Part shown: positions 1 to 8,417 of the stretch, one piece after another
Layout of the letters: each line of letters starts with the position of its first letter
Position numbering within the stretch: position 1 is the first letter of the stretch
Assembly (NCBI RefSeq): GCF_003286915.1
Contig: NZ_QMFY01000005.1
Span: 1 to 64,000, forward strand
Source: Pseudochryseolinea flava
GTDB taxonomy: Bacteria > Bacteroidota > Bacteroidia > Cytophagales > Cyclobacteriaceae
Reading direction: 5' to 3'
DNA: 64,000 nt
Program-made: the position numbers and the translations under genes
Notes under the pieces: generated by a model
Database searches by the model: none
What the model was told of the DNA's origin: nothing
The model's input: the letters and a program-made list of their open reading frames with translations, nothing else

Positions 1-75
1 AGCCATAGCGCACAATCTTGCAAAAGCGACCGCATGAGTGACGAAGATTTCACGCGCCTACATTTTTCAAACTAG
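1..75 (+). other. Possible 3' end of an upstream gene
   Basis: Two forward frames are open from the window edge. One closes with TGA at 35-37 and reads AIAHNLAKATA at its end; the other closes with TAG at 73-75. A bidirectional hairpin terminator follows at 100-124, as expected if a rightward gene ends here. Neither frame is long enough to name a family, so this is a low-confidence partial. Confidence 0.25.
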
Positions 76-83
76 ATTAACCC

Positions 84-130
84 AAAAAAAACAAAAAAAG
101 CCGCCTCATGACTTTTGAGACGGCCTCTTT
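84..130 (-). terminator. Bidirectional intrinsic terminator
   Basis: A 9-bp stem (gccgcctca at 100-108 with tgagacggc at 116-124, one G-T pair) is followed by a long T run on the minus strand (A run at 84-99 on plus) and a shorter T-rich run on plus. It lies just beyond the DUF4198 stop codon. Confidence 0.75.
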
Positions 131-154
131 TAATCATTGAGATATAGTTGATTC

Positions 155-865
155 TTACAACTGCTCAAGTCTTACCGTAGCGCAACGCCAAATGTTTTCG
201 TACGCAGCTTCATGGTGTGTGCCTTTCTCTTCAACCGTATAAGTACCCTCGAGCGCATAAGTGCCTTTCCAGAGAAGATCAAATTTCGCTTCACCATTCT
301 CGTCGGTCTTAAATGTTTTTGTCCAACCAGTTGGGCCTGATACAGCAATGTCGATGTTTGCAGCCGGCTTACCTTTATAGAAAGCTTTCACCTTGCCGAA
401 TTTAGAATCTGTAGACTTCACCGGCTGAAGGTATAAATCGTTGTTGGCCGTGGCATTCGGAATGGTAGCCAACGTAGTGCCTACTGCTACAGCCGCCGAT
501 GCGTTGAATTGATACATGTATGTACCGTCAATTTGCTTTGCGCTATGACCAGTCGTCAACACATAAACACCAGTTTTGTCGGGAGTGAAAGATGTTGTGA
601 AGTACTTACCAGCAGCTTTGTAAGTGAGTTGTTTCTTCGATCCGTCTGGAGCAACGAGCCAAAGGGTGAACGTATTGACGTCGGAGTACCATTTTTCAGT
701 TTCTTCAAATTCACCTGCAGCATACTCGCCGTAGAATATTTTTACCTCTTGCTCTCTTCCAACAGCACCCTTCACGTTGGTTTCGATCCAAATTGCGTGC
801 GCATTAGCGGTTAACGTAATGACGCTCAACAATAAGCCGAATAGAATTTGTTTTGTTTTCATCAT
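155..865 (-). CDS. DUF4198 domain-containing periplasmic protein
   Basis: A 236-residue exported protein. Residues 1-23 form a signal peptide (MMKTKQ, hydrophobic core, then ANAHA) and the mature chain begins with an HAIWIET-type segment typical of DUF4198 proteins, often annotated as possible nickel/cobalt-uptake accessory proteins. The C-terminal half (about 150-225) has a beta-rich repeat with 'GPTGWTKTFKTDENGEAKF', like a carboxypeptidase-regulatory or Ig-like fold that spans the cell surface. No metal transporter is adjacent, so a metal role is only a family guess. It is transcribed alone, with a terminator directly downstream. Confidence 0.75.
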   Translation of the reverse strand: MMKTKQILFGLLLSVITLTANAHAIWIETNVKGAVGREQEVKIFYGEYAAGEFEETEKWYSDVNTFTLWLVAPDGSKKQLTYKAAGKYFTTSFTPDKTGVYVLTTGHSAKQIDGTYMYQFNASAAVAVGTTLATIPNATANNDLYLQPVKSTDSKFGKVKAFYKGKPAANIDIAVSGPTGWTKTFKTDENGEAKFDLLWKGTYALEGTYTVEEKGTHHEAAYENIWRCATVRLEQL

Positions 866-1229
866 GATTAATTGTGGTTAATAGATCAAGCAATGGTTCA
901 TTATTGCTCGCAAAATAAAGCGATCCAAAGTTGCGGGTTGATCACTAGTTGCGAAAATTTTATTCGACATATTTCCGTAGAATACCCTCTAGAGGTGAGT
1001 CTGGTCGCTAGCGAAGGGTAGATGACTGGCTCAGGCCGTTGTGGATTTACAAATAATCTGCGGTTTCTAATCGTTGATCGCCCTTCTTCAAACTTATGTA
1101 ACGATACCTCGGCGAGAAATCAACTTTACGTTGAGCCTGCGCGAAGCTTGCTGTTTGTCATCAAATCCTTGTCGATGGTCAATCTTTTTTTGGAGCCTTT
1201 CCTTTTTTATGGACTTTCCTTAAAAAAAC
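866..1229. other. Divergent intergenic region, no gene seen
   Basis: This 364-bp region separates the leftward DUF4198 gene from the rightward esterase-like gene and must hold both promoters. The only structure I note is a 15-bp interrupted palindrome, TCAAC-N5-GTTGA, at 1120-1134, about 95 bp before the esterase-like start. An open frame at 1022-1342 runs through it but has no family resemblance and overlaps the real gene. Confidence 0.4.
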
Positions 1230-2327
1230 ATGCAGCCATTAAAATTATTGTCGTTGTCTATTGCCATGCTGGTTTGCCATTACGCCGTGGCCCAAACTGC
1301 GGACGTTTCAGATCTGCCCAGGAAGGGAAAACTTTTAACTGAAATCTATTCTTCTACTATCCTCAAAGAGAATCGGCTTGGCATTGATACGAAACGAAGT
1401 ATTAAGGTGTATCTCCCAGCCGGTTATGATCACTCGAATAAACGTTACCCCGTGATATACTTTTTACATAACATATTCTGGAACAACGATCAGATGTTCG
1501 AAGATGGTCGGGTTGTGACATTGATGGACCGTGCAATTGTTAGTGGGGTAATGGGTGAGTTCATTATGGTGGTGCCCGACTATAAAACCGCTACTACTGG
1601 AAGCCTATATGAAAATTCTCCCGTAAGCGGTAGATGGTTGGATCACACAACGGATGAGATTGTGCCCTTTATCGATAAAAAGTTTAGAACCATTCCGCAT
1701 CAAACAAGCAGAGCGGTCGTCGGGGAGTTTATGGGTGGACGTGGCGCACTGAAATTAGCGATGACGAGACCCGACATATTTAGTGTAGCCTATGCGTTGC
1801 ATCCCGTCGCTACAGGAATGGGCGAGTTGCCATGGGCCTATTTACGAATCAACTGGCAAAAATTATTTGCTTCAAAGTCGTATCCTGATCAATCACTGGA
1901 GGGTATTGAACAAATATTTCTTTCCGTTAGCCAGGCCTTTCTGCCAAATGAAAAACGGCCACCCTTATATTGTGATTTCTTCATGGAAATGGTTAACAAC
2001 ACGCCGACGTTGTTGCCCGATAATGTTCGTAAAGCGCGTGAAGGTTTTCTCTTGGATGAAAGTTTAGATGCCTGCGCCGATAATCTCCGAAAGTTGAGCG
2101 GTATTGCGTTGGACTGGGGAAGATTCGATCCAACGTATGCACACGTGGATTCCAACCGGGAATTTAGTCGGAAGTTGGAAGATCTTGGTATTGAACATGA
2201 AGCCGAAGAATATCGCGGTAATCCTTACGACAAAGTTTGGCTGGAGGACGGTAGATTTTATACACGCGTTCTACCCTTCCTTGCAAAACACTTGATCTTC
2301 GCAGAAGCCGCCTCGGTTTCGAAGTGA
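1230..2327 (+). CDS. Secreted esterase-fold protein lacking the catalytic serine (likely pseudoenzyme)
   Basis: A 365-residue protein with a signal peptide (1-21, ending AVAQ). The body follows the esterase D/PHB-depolymerase-like alpha/beta hydrolase pattern: 'KVYLPAGYDHSNKRYPVIYFLHN', then the nucleophile-elbow region and 'GALKLAMTRPDIFSVAYALHP'. In active relatives the elbow is GHSMGG; here it reads GEFMGG, so the nucleophile position is Phe167 (ttt at 1728-1730). The late histidine region, normally a G-D/T-H motif, reads RGNPYDKVW, so the catalytic His also seems lost. The frame is intact over its full length, which argues for a retained non-catalytic role rather than decay. The gene lies 64 bp before the kinase gene and may be co-transcribed with it. 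Confidence 0.7.
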   Translation: MQPLKLLSLSIAMLVCHYAVAQTADVSDLPRKGKLLTEIYSSTILKENRLGIDTKRSIKVYLPAGYDHSNKRYPVIYFLHNIFWNNDQMFEDGRVVTLMDRAIVSGVMGEFIMVVPDYKTATTGSLYENSPVSGRWLDHTTDEIVPFIDKKFRTIPHQTSRAVVGEFMGGRGALKLAMTRPDIFSVAYALHPVATGMGELPWAYLRINWQKLFASKSYPDQSLEGIEQIFLSVSQAFLPNEKRPPLYCDFFMEMVNNTPTLLPDNVRKAREGFLLDESLDACADNLRKLSGIALDWGRFDPTYAHVDSNREFSRKLEDLGIEHEAEEYRGNPYDKVWLEDGRFYTRVLPFLAKHLIFAEAASVSK

Positions 2328-2391
2328 CGCGAAAGGGAATTTAAATCCATGACCATTGCCGCAGTCGGATAGATCTTAGTATCTTATCAGG

Positions 2392-3564
2392 ATGGAACAG
2401 CTGTACACCCTAAACCAAGATCGTTACGCGCAATCCGCACCCTCGAACATTTCTTTCTGGGAAAAGGTGAATGCGAATTGGTTTGTAAGGTATAAGGTCT
2501 ATCACATACTTTTTTGGTTTTTATATCACTACGCGTGGACTGTCGTGAACGTTGGCGACCCCGCGGTGGTATTTAATTACATTCTTTCTTCTCCAAAGTT
2601 TTTATTCTATGTAGTCTTTCAGGCTGTTGCTGTTTACTTCAATTTGTATTTTCTGATTCCGAGATACCTTGTAAGACGAAGGTACGTGCCCTATTTACTC
2701 TTATTAACGCTCACCATTGTTGTTACCGCGTCGTGCATCGTAATGGCATATTATCTGATGGCGTCCATAAAGAATACTACACTTGACGCACTGTTTGGAC
2801 ATAGCAATTTTTCATACTTCTTTATTACGCTCACGCTTCCTTCTACATTGACGAGCATGTTTTTGGCCATGAGCATTAAGCTCACGAAAAATTGGATAGG
2901 TGCGCAGCAGCGTGAACAATTACTCGAAAAACAAAAACTTGAAAGTGAATTGAAATTTCTTCGCTCGCAGCTCAATCCTCATTTTCTGTTCAATACCATC
3001 AATTCAATATTTGTATTGATACACAAAAATCAAGATATGGCCTCCGAATCGTTAGCTAAGTTCTCTGACCTTTTGCGTTATCAACTTTACGAATGTAACG
3101 AAGATGAAATTTTACTCTCGCAAGAATTACGATATCTTGAGAATTATATTGAGTTGGAACGGTTAAGAATGGATAGCAAACTTGTTGTGTTAACGATCCA
3201 AATTGATCCTACGTTTCCGTATGATGCCACCATTGCGCCGTTGCTGCTGGTGCCTTTTATTGAAAACGCATTTAAGCATGTGTCGACACAGCGTAATGAA
3301 GGCAACTGGATTAAGATCAACCTTTCTTTTTCTGGTGAGCGTATGACATTCACGATATCAAATAGTGTTTTCGATACGACGTCGTCCAGAGCTGTAATGA
3401 AGAACAGCGGCATCGGCTTACAAAACGTTCGGCGTAGATTGAACTTGATGTATCCTGGCGAACATGACCTTTCCATTGATAGGACCGCAGAACAATTCGA
3501 CGTCGTATTGACTATCGTGTTGCATAAACATCGAGCGGGCGAAAATCATGAAATGACAAGATGA
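2392..3564 (+). CDS. LytS/YehU-type sensor histidine kinase
   Basis: A 390-residue membrane kinase of the His_kinase (PF06580) class. It has four predicted membrane segments in residues about 35-165, a short coiled linker (about 170-190), the phospho-acceptor H-box QLNPHFLFNTINSI with His197, and a HATPase domain with an N-box near 'LLLVPFIENAFKH' and a G-box 'GIGLQNVRRRLNLMYPG'. There is no recognisable sensor domain beyond the membrane part. The stop codon overlaps the start of the response-regulator gene (ATGA at 3561-3564), so the two are translationally coupled and almost certainly form a pair. Confidence 0.92.
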   Translation: MEQLYTLNQDRYAQSAPSNISFWEKVNANWFVRYKVYHILFWFLYHYAWTVVNVGDPAVVFNYILSSPKFLFYVVFQAVAVYFNLYFLIPRYLVRRRYVPYLLLLTLTIVVTASCIVMAYYLMASIKNTTLDALFGHSNFSYFFITLTLPSTLTSMFLAMSIKLTKNWIGAQQREQLLEKQKLESELKFLRSQLNPHFLFNTINSIFVLIHKNQDMASESLAKFSDLLRYQLYECNEDEILLSQELRYLENYIELERLRMDSKLVVLTIQIDPTFPYDATIAPLLLVPFIENAFKHVSTQRNEGNWIKINLSFSGERMTFTISNSVFDTTSSRAVMKNSGIGLQNVRRRLNLMYPGEHDLSIDRTAEQFDVVLTIVLHKHRAGENHEMTR

Positions 3565-4292
3565 AATCTATGAAATGTGTAATTGTGGATGACGAACCCC
3601 TGGCACGCGAGTGTATATCAAAATATGTTTCTAGAATAGATTACCTCGAGCTACTGGCGGAGGTAACAAATCCAATTGAACTCACCGCGATTGTAGCGTC
3701 GCAGCCTGTTGATCTGATTTACCTGGATATTCAAACACCTGTCATCAATGGGATTGATTATCTCAGGATCGCAAATAATCCACCCATGGTGATCATCACG
3801 ACGGCCTATCCTAATTTTGCGCTTGAAGGATTTCAATTGGACGTAATGGATTACCTATTGAAACCAATCACATTCGATCGCTTTTTGAAGGCGACAGGTA
3901 AAGCGAACGATCATTTTAATCTGCTCAAAAAGACTGCTGTTTCCGATGCGACTACAAATGACTATTTCTTTATCAAATGTGATTCGAAATTTGAACGTAT
4001 CCACTATGACGATATTCTCTATATCCAAGCGCTGGAGAATTATGTTCATATCGTAACAGCAAAAAGAAAATATTTGACGCTATTAAACTTAAAGAGCGTA
4101 GAAGAAAATTTAGCGAATCATGCTTTTATGAAAGTGCATAAATCTTTCCTTGTAGCTACGTCGAAGATTGAAGCCATTGAGAACAATGATATTTTGATTC
4201 ACGGCACACGTGTTCCTATCGGACGCCATTATCGTGAAGAAGTGATTGATCGTGTACTTCACAATAAACTGTGGAAGAAGAATAGGGAGTAG
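3561..4292 (+). CDS. LytTR-family response regulator
   Basis: A 243-residue regulator. The N-terminal receiver domain has the acidic pair in 'VIVDDEPLARE', phospho-acceptor Asp56 in YLDIQTP, the Thr switch in IITTAY and the conserved Lys in YLLKPI. The C-terminal LytTR DNA-binding domain (about 135-238) shows 'DDILYIQALENYVHI', 'FMKVHKSFLV' and VPIGRHYREEV. It is coupled to the kinase gene by a 4-bp overlap. In Bacteroidota this pair often sits next to MacB/FtsX-like permeases, as it does here, which suggests the permease at 4433 as a target or partner. Confidence 0.93.
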   Translation: MKSMKCVIVDDEPLARECISKYVSRIDYLELLAEVTNPIELTAIVASQPVDLIYLDIQTPVINGIDYLRIANNPPMVIITTAYPNFALEGFQLDVMDYLLKPITFDRFLKATGKANDHFNLLKKTAVSDATTNDYFFIKCDSKFERIHYDDILYIQALENYVHIVTAKRKYLTLLNLKSVEENLANHAFMKVHKSFLVATSKIEAIENNDILIHGTRVPIGRHYREEVIDRVLHNKLWKKNRE

Positions 4293-4432
4293 TCGCGCGA
4301 TTACCCGATATACCCATGCGTTCGTATACGACAAGTGTCGTCCCATAAACGCACAACGTTTCGATGGAATGCCGTTAGAATTCTCGAAATTACCAATAAT
4401 TTGCTGGCACTATTATTGGCAATGGCACGACC

Positions 4433-6820
4433 ATGATCCTTAATTATCTTCTCATCACTTTTCGCAGCATGGTGAAGCACAAAGTCTTCATCGTGACAAA
4501 TGTTTTAGGAATGGGCATCGCGATTGCCATTTCAATTGTTACCTATCTCGCATATCAATACGATGCGACGTTCGATGCTATTCATAAACAACGTGAAAAC
4601 ATCTACCGCGTAAGTGCCGTACGAGAATTTGAAGGTGCAACGTCGTTGGTTGCTACCGTACCAGCACCACTATCTGAAATAGCTGACAAAACATTGACCG
4701 ACGTTAATCGATCATCGACATTGCTGCGATCGTATTCAAATTTCAAACATAAGGACGACTTGTTTGTGGGTAATCTGTCATACGTGTCTCCTGAGTTTTT
4801 CGCCATGTTCTCATTCGATTTCATCACCGGTAAGGGCAACCATCTTTTGCCGTCAAGTGTGTTCGTGAGTGAAGAGATGGCCACGCGTTTATTTGGGAGT
4901 GCACAAGAAGCTACAGGGAAAACGATTACGCAAGTAATAGGCAAGGAGCTTAAGGAAGTTAAGATCGCAGGTGTATTCCAGGATCCTCCGATGAATTCAA
5001 GTTTTTATACCCGCGGCGGATCGGCATATATGCATGTTGAGGATTCGAAAATAGAATTTGGTGCAAAGGCAGCGGAAGATTGGCGCGACACCCGCACGTT
5101 ATATGTTCAAATCGAACAAGCTGATCGTGTGTCGTCGGTGCACAAACAACTGCAAAGTTTTGTCGCCAACAACAATACGGTTAGAGAGGATTTTCACCTT
5201 ACGGAGTTTACACTCATTCCTTTTGCAACCATGGCTTACCTTGATCGTGAAAAAGATGTTCAGGCCATTACCTGGGCAGCACCACCAATTGCTGCGATCA
5301 CCGGATCCGTCATCATGTCGACTATGATTCTGCTTATCGCATGTTTTAATTTGACGAATACTGCCATCGCGATCTCTGCACGACGCCTCAAAGAAATCGG
5401 CATCCGAAAAGTGTTGGGAAGTATGCGTTTTCAATTGATCATTCAATTTATTGGCGAGACTACCATCACTTGTCTTCTCGCACTCATCGTTGGGCTCGCG
5501 GTTTCTGATTTTATGATCGAGGGATGGAACTTGATGACCAACAACAATATCTATCTCGAACCACACAACTATTATGGCAGCCTCAAGTTTATAGGATTCC
5601 TCTTATTTGTACTCCTCGCTACCGGTATTCTCGCCGGAAGTTATCCAGCATTCTACATCAGTAAGTTCAAGCCTGTGAATATCCTCAAAGGTAAACTGCA
5701 GTTTGGTGGAACGAATTACTTTACACGCACGCTGCTTGGATTACAATTCGCGATATCACTCATCGCTATTGTAAGTTCGATAGCGTTTATGCAAAATGCG
5801 CGATATCAAAAGAACTATGATTTAGGATTTGCAGCAAGTGGCGCTGTAATCGCGTGGGTGAGCGATCAACAAGAGTATGAGACATACCGTAACGCTTTGT
5901 CAACAAACACTGAAATCATTTCGATGGCCGGTGCCAAGAGTGGCATATTTTCAAATCGCCTTCATGAATCAGTAAAATATGAGTCATCCCAATCGGAAGT
6001 GGATATTATTGATGTCGGTGATAATTATGTGAAAACACTAGACCTCCAAATTATCGAAGGTCGTGATTTTGTGAAAGACTCCGAGACTGACCACAAGCAT
6101 GCTGTGATTGTTACTGAGAAGATGGTTGATCTTTTTAAATGGGAAGATCCGATTGGAAAAGAAGTAACGTGGCGCGATTCTGTAAAACTTACAGTGGTCG
6201 GTGTTGTGAAGAACGTTTATACGCACGGCTTATGGCGAGAGATGGAGCCGATGATGATTCGTTACGTCAAGCCAGCTGCATACAACCAAATCGTTGTCAG
6301 CGCAAGTGCGGAAAACGTAGTCAGCGTAAACGAAGCCATGAAAAAAGAATGGAATAAAGTTTTTCCGAATCGTTTATACAATGGACGACTACTTGGCGCA
6401 ACGTTGCAAGATGTTGCAGCGCTGAATGAAAGTATTATGTACGGATACTTCTTTCTAGGCTTAGTGGCGATGATTCTTTCCGTTACAGGATTGTATTCCT
6501 TGCTATCGCTGAACATCATCAAGCGCATGAAGGAAATCGGTATTCGTAAAATCTCCGGCGCTTCTTTCTTTAACATCACCAGAATCATCAATACGGAATT
6601 CGTGATTATTCTGTTCGTCGCGTCGATACTCGGCGTCTTTGCAAGTTATAATTGGTGTTCAATTATTATGGGAACCATTTGGAAGTACTATCAAGGTGTA
6701 AATGTATGGACCTTTATCGCGGCTATCGGATTACTATTCGCTGCATCGTTCGCGACAATCGGATACAAGCTGATCAGCGTGGCCAAAATGAATCCCGTTG
6801 ACACCCTGAGAGATGAGTAA
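4433..6820 (+). CDS. MacB/FtsX-like ABC transporter permease
   Basis: A 795-residue permease with two tandem MacB_PCD-FtsX units. TM1 is at about 20-42 ('VTNVLGMGIAIAISIVTYLAY'), followed by a large periplasmic domain (about 45-285), a three-TM FtsX core (about 290-425) containing RLKEIGIRKVLGS, then a second periplasmic domain (about 450-665) and a second FtsX core with RMKEIGIRKISGAS. It ends MNPVDTLRDE, typical of this Bacteroidota family. No ATPase gene is adjacent, which is common for the family; the ATPase must be supplied from elsewhere. Related proteins act in efflux or envelope stress, but the substrate here is unknown. Confidence 0.9.
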   Translation: MILNYLLITFRSMVKHKVFIVTNVLGMGIAIAISIVTYLAYQYDATFDAIHKQRENIYRVSAVREFEGATSLVATVPAPLSEIADKTLTDVNRSSTLLRSYSNFKHKDDLFVGNLSYVSPEFFAMFSFDFITGKGNHLLPSSVFVSEEMATRLFGSAQEATGKTITQVIGKELKEVKIAGVFQDPPMNSSFYTRGGSAYMHVEDSKIEFGAKAAEDWRDTRTLYVQIEQADRVSSVHKQLQSFVANNNTVREDFHLTEFTLIPFATMAYLDREKDVQAITWAAPPIAAITGSVIMSTMILLIACFNLTNTAIAISARRLKEIGIRKVLGSMRFQLIIQFIGETTITCLLALIVGLAVSDFMIEGWNLMTNNNIYLEPHNYYGSLKFIGFLLFVLLATGILAGSYPAFYISKFKPVNILKGKLQFGGTNYFTRTLLGLQFAISLIAIVSSIAFMQNARYQKNYDLGFAASGAVIAWVSDQQEYETYRNALSTNTEIISMAGAKSGIFSNRLHESVKYESSQSEVDIIDVGDNYVKTLDLQIIEGRDFVKDSETDHKHAVIVTEKMVDLFKWEDPIGKEVTWRDSVKLTVVGVVKNVYTHGLWREMEPMMIRYVKPAAYNQIVVSASAENVVSVNEAMKKEWNKVFPNRLYNGRLLGATLQDVAALNESIMYGYFFLGLVAMILSVTGLYSLLSLNIIKRMKEIGIRKISGASFFNITRIINTEFVIILFVASILGVFASYNWCSIIMGTIWKYYQGVNVWTFIAAIGLLFAASFATIGYKLISVAKMNPVDTLRDE

Positions 6821-6950
6821 TAGGAGTATGGAAACAGACGTAGACAAGTCTGATTTTGTATTGAAGATCAATATTCTCTGAAGCACCGCATGACTATGGT
6901 CACAATAGCGCTACACAAAAAAGGAGTACTGTGATTAGCAAAGTCAAAAC

Positions 6951-7436
6951 CTATACATAGGGGCCACCGGTTTCACCCCATCCCCATGTAGGCATAGGTT
7001 CGGTTTCGTTGATAGGATTTTCGGTAGCATTCGAGTTGATCACCGCGAGCCGACTTCCCCATTCGATGTACCCTATAAATGCAGACCTAAATTCTGGATC
7101 GCTAGGCAATCCAACTTCATCGGCAGTATCGAGAAGTAATAACATCCATCTTTTTCGTAATGTCTCGTCAAGGTGTTTACCTACGTGATGTTCGACCATC
7201 GTTGCATGACTTCCTCGACTCTGCTGCGTATACAATTTTTCTCCACCCAATACTTCACCAATGAAGTGGGCTACGCGTTTTGCATGTTCTGGCGACATGT
7301 GTTTGAATACCGGACCAAGCATGTCGTCTTCCATAACTTTTTCGTAGAAGCGTCTCGTTAATTTTTGAAACGCTTCTGGTCCTCCTGCCCAATTGGATAA
7401 TGTTGGTATTCGTTTTACTTCTTCTCCTTCTCCCAT
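6951..7436 (-). CDS. Group II truncated hemoglobin
   Basis: A 161-residue heme protein. It carries the TrHb2 pattern: 'FYEKVMEDDMLGPVFKHM' with the B-helix Phe-Tyr, the GGEKLYT loop, the proximal-His region 'SHATMVEHHVGKHL', and the G/H-helix RWMLLLLDTADEVGLP segment followed by an IEWGSRLA helix. Family members bind O2 or NO and have been linked to nitrosative or oxidative stress. The start overlaps the end of the ABM-fold gene by 22 bp, so the pair is an operon that reads leftward, away from the HxlR regulator at 7897. Confidence 0.85.
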   Translation of the reverse strand: MGEGEEVKRIPTLSNWAGGPEAFQKLTRRFYEKVMEDDMLGPVFKHMSPEHAKRVAHFIGEVLGGEKLYTQQSRGSHATMVEHHVGKHLDETLRKRWMLLLLDTADEVGLPSDPEFRSAFIGYIEWGSRLAVINSNATENPINETEPMPTWGWGETGGPYV

Positions 7437-7816
7437 TTGAGTAACGTGTTATAATGTTTCATTTCCTGAATGTTATTGTAAAACGGTTTCACCAGGTTGA
7501 AGAATGGGCCGAACACCGGACTCTTTCTGAAGCCGGCCAGGTGGTCATTCGTAGATGTCCAATAGATGATGACAATAAAATTTTCAGGCTCTTCTTCACC
7601 GTGAATCAGTTCGTAACCTAAACAATATTCTGACGCCTGCAAATGCTTTTGCGCTTCGGTGTACGCCGAAATGAACTTGTCCCGGTCCGTTTGTGAAATC
7701 TTGTAGCGGATAATTTCCGTAGAGATCGTGTTGTTATCCATGTCTTTATTGGTTTGACAAATTGCATGATTTGTGACAAAAAACAGAAGCAAAAGATTTA
7801 ATATTATAACTTTCAT
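7415..7816 (-). CDS. Exported antibiotic biosynthesis monooxygenase (ABM)-fold protein
   Basis: A 133-residue protein if translation begins at the Met encoded at 7814-7816, which gives a clean signal peptide (MKVIILNLLLLFFVTNHAICQ). A longer frame from 7885 is possible but would place a hydrophilic extension before the signal peptide. The body has the ABM-type ferredoxin-like pattern 'IIRYKISQTDRDKFISAY' and 'CLGYELIHGEEEPENFIVI', seen in heme-degrading monooxygenases and quinol monooxygenases. The overlap with a truncated globin gene and the divergent HxlR gene suggest a redox, heme or quinone response; the activity is not proven by sequence. Confidence 0.75.
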   Translation of the reverse strand: MKVIILNLLLLFFVTNHAICQTNKDMDNNTISTEIIRYKISQTDRDKFISAYTEAQKHLQASEYCLGYELIHGEEEPENFIVIIYWTSTNDHLAGFRKSPVFGPFFNLVKPFYNNIQEMKHYNTLLKWEKEKK

Positions 7817-7863
7817 AGGTCGTTTTTCAGTAAAATTGTCAAACGCCGCATGTGAAGTCAATA

Positions 7864-7880
7864 CCTTACTAAAAAGTAGG
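7864..7880. promoter_or_regulatory. Candidate HxlR operator (TACT-N4-AGTA)
   Basis: The divergent region between the ABM/globin operon and hxlR holds the inverted repeat TACTAAAAAGTA at 7867-7878, flanked by CC/GG. TACT...AGTA half-sites resemble those reported for the YodB-type HxlR regulators of Bacillus. It lies 18 bp before the hxlR start and is well placed for autoregulation and control of the divergent operon. This is inference. Confidence 0.4.
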
Positions 7881-7896
7881 CCCAAAGTTTTTTTCG

Positions 7897-8262
7897 ATGA
7901 TCAAGTTGAATGACAAGAAGTATACCTGTCCTGTTGATGTTGCCTTGGGTTTTGTCGGCGGCAAGTGGAAAATATTAATACTCTCTCACCTCTTGCACTT
8001 TGGCGACAAGAGCTATAGTGACATTAAAAGAAATCTGCCCGCTATCTCCGAAAAAATGTTGAGTCAGCAATTGAAAGAACTGGAGCGAGACAAGTTGATT
8101 CTCAAGAAAATTATTTCACAAAAGCCGTATCGTGTCGAATATTTTTTGTCGCCAACCGGCAAGTCTCTGAGTCCGCTATTTAATTTCTTAAGTAAGTGGG
8201 GTATCAAATACTTAAAGGAAAATGGTATCGATTACCTCAAGGATCAATCATTATATAAATGA
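7897..8262 (+). CDS. HxlR-family transcriptional regulator
   Basis: A 121-residue winged-helix regulator. The hallmark N-terminus CPVDVALGFVGGKWKILIL contains the conserved Cys11 used as a redox or electrophile sensor in YodB/HypR relatives. It is followed by the recognition-helix region 'ISEKMLSQQLKELERDKLI' and the wing 'YRVEYFLSPTGKSL'. The gene is divergent from the ABM/globin operon with about 80 bp between, so that operon is its likely target. Confidence 0.92.
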   Translation: MIKLNDKKYTCPVDVALGFVGGKWKILILSHLLHFGDKSYSDIKRNLPAISEKMLSQQLKELERDKLILKKIISQKPYRVEYFLSPTGKSLSPLFNFLSKWGIKYLKENGIDYLKDQSLYK

Positions 8263-8417
8263 TCCCCACGACTGATGAGCTGCCTCGTTGAATAAACGAT
8301 TTAGACAAAGTCAGGATTACAAGAAGTTGGTACGGAATTACAATTCTGTCGGCACCGGTGTGTTCATCTTTGGCATTTGAATATCAATGGATCCATAACT
8401 TCTCAAGAGTCAAATCG

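Noticed and set aside
1022-1342. A 106-codon frame overlapping the esterase-like gene start
   Set aside because: It overlaps a gene with a clear signal peptide in another frame, with no family similarity.
5099-5566. A 155-codon antisense frame inside the permease gene
   Set aside because: The permease frame has motifs and membrane segments throughout; the opposite frame is a shadow.
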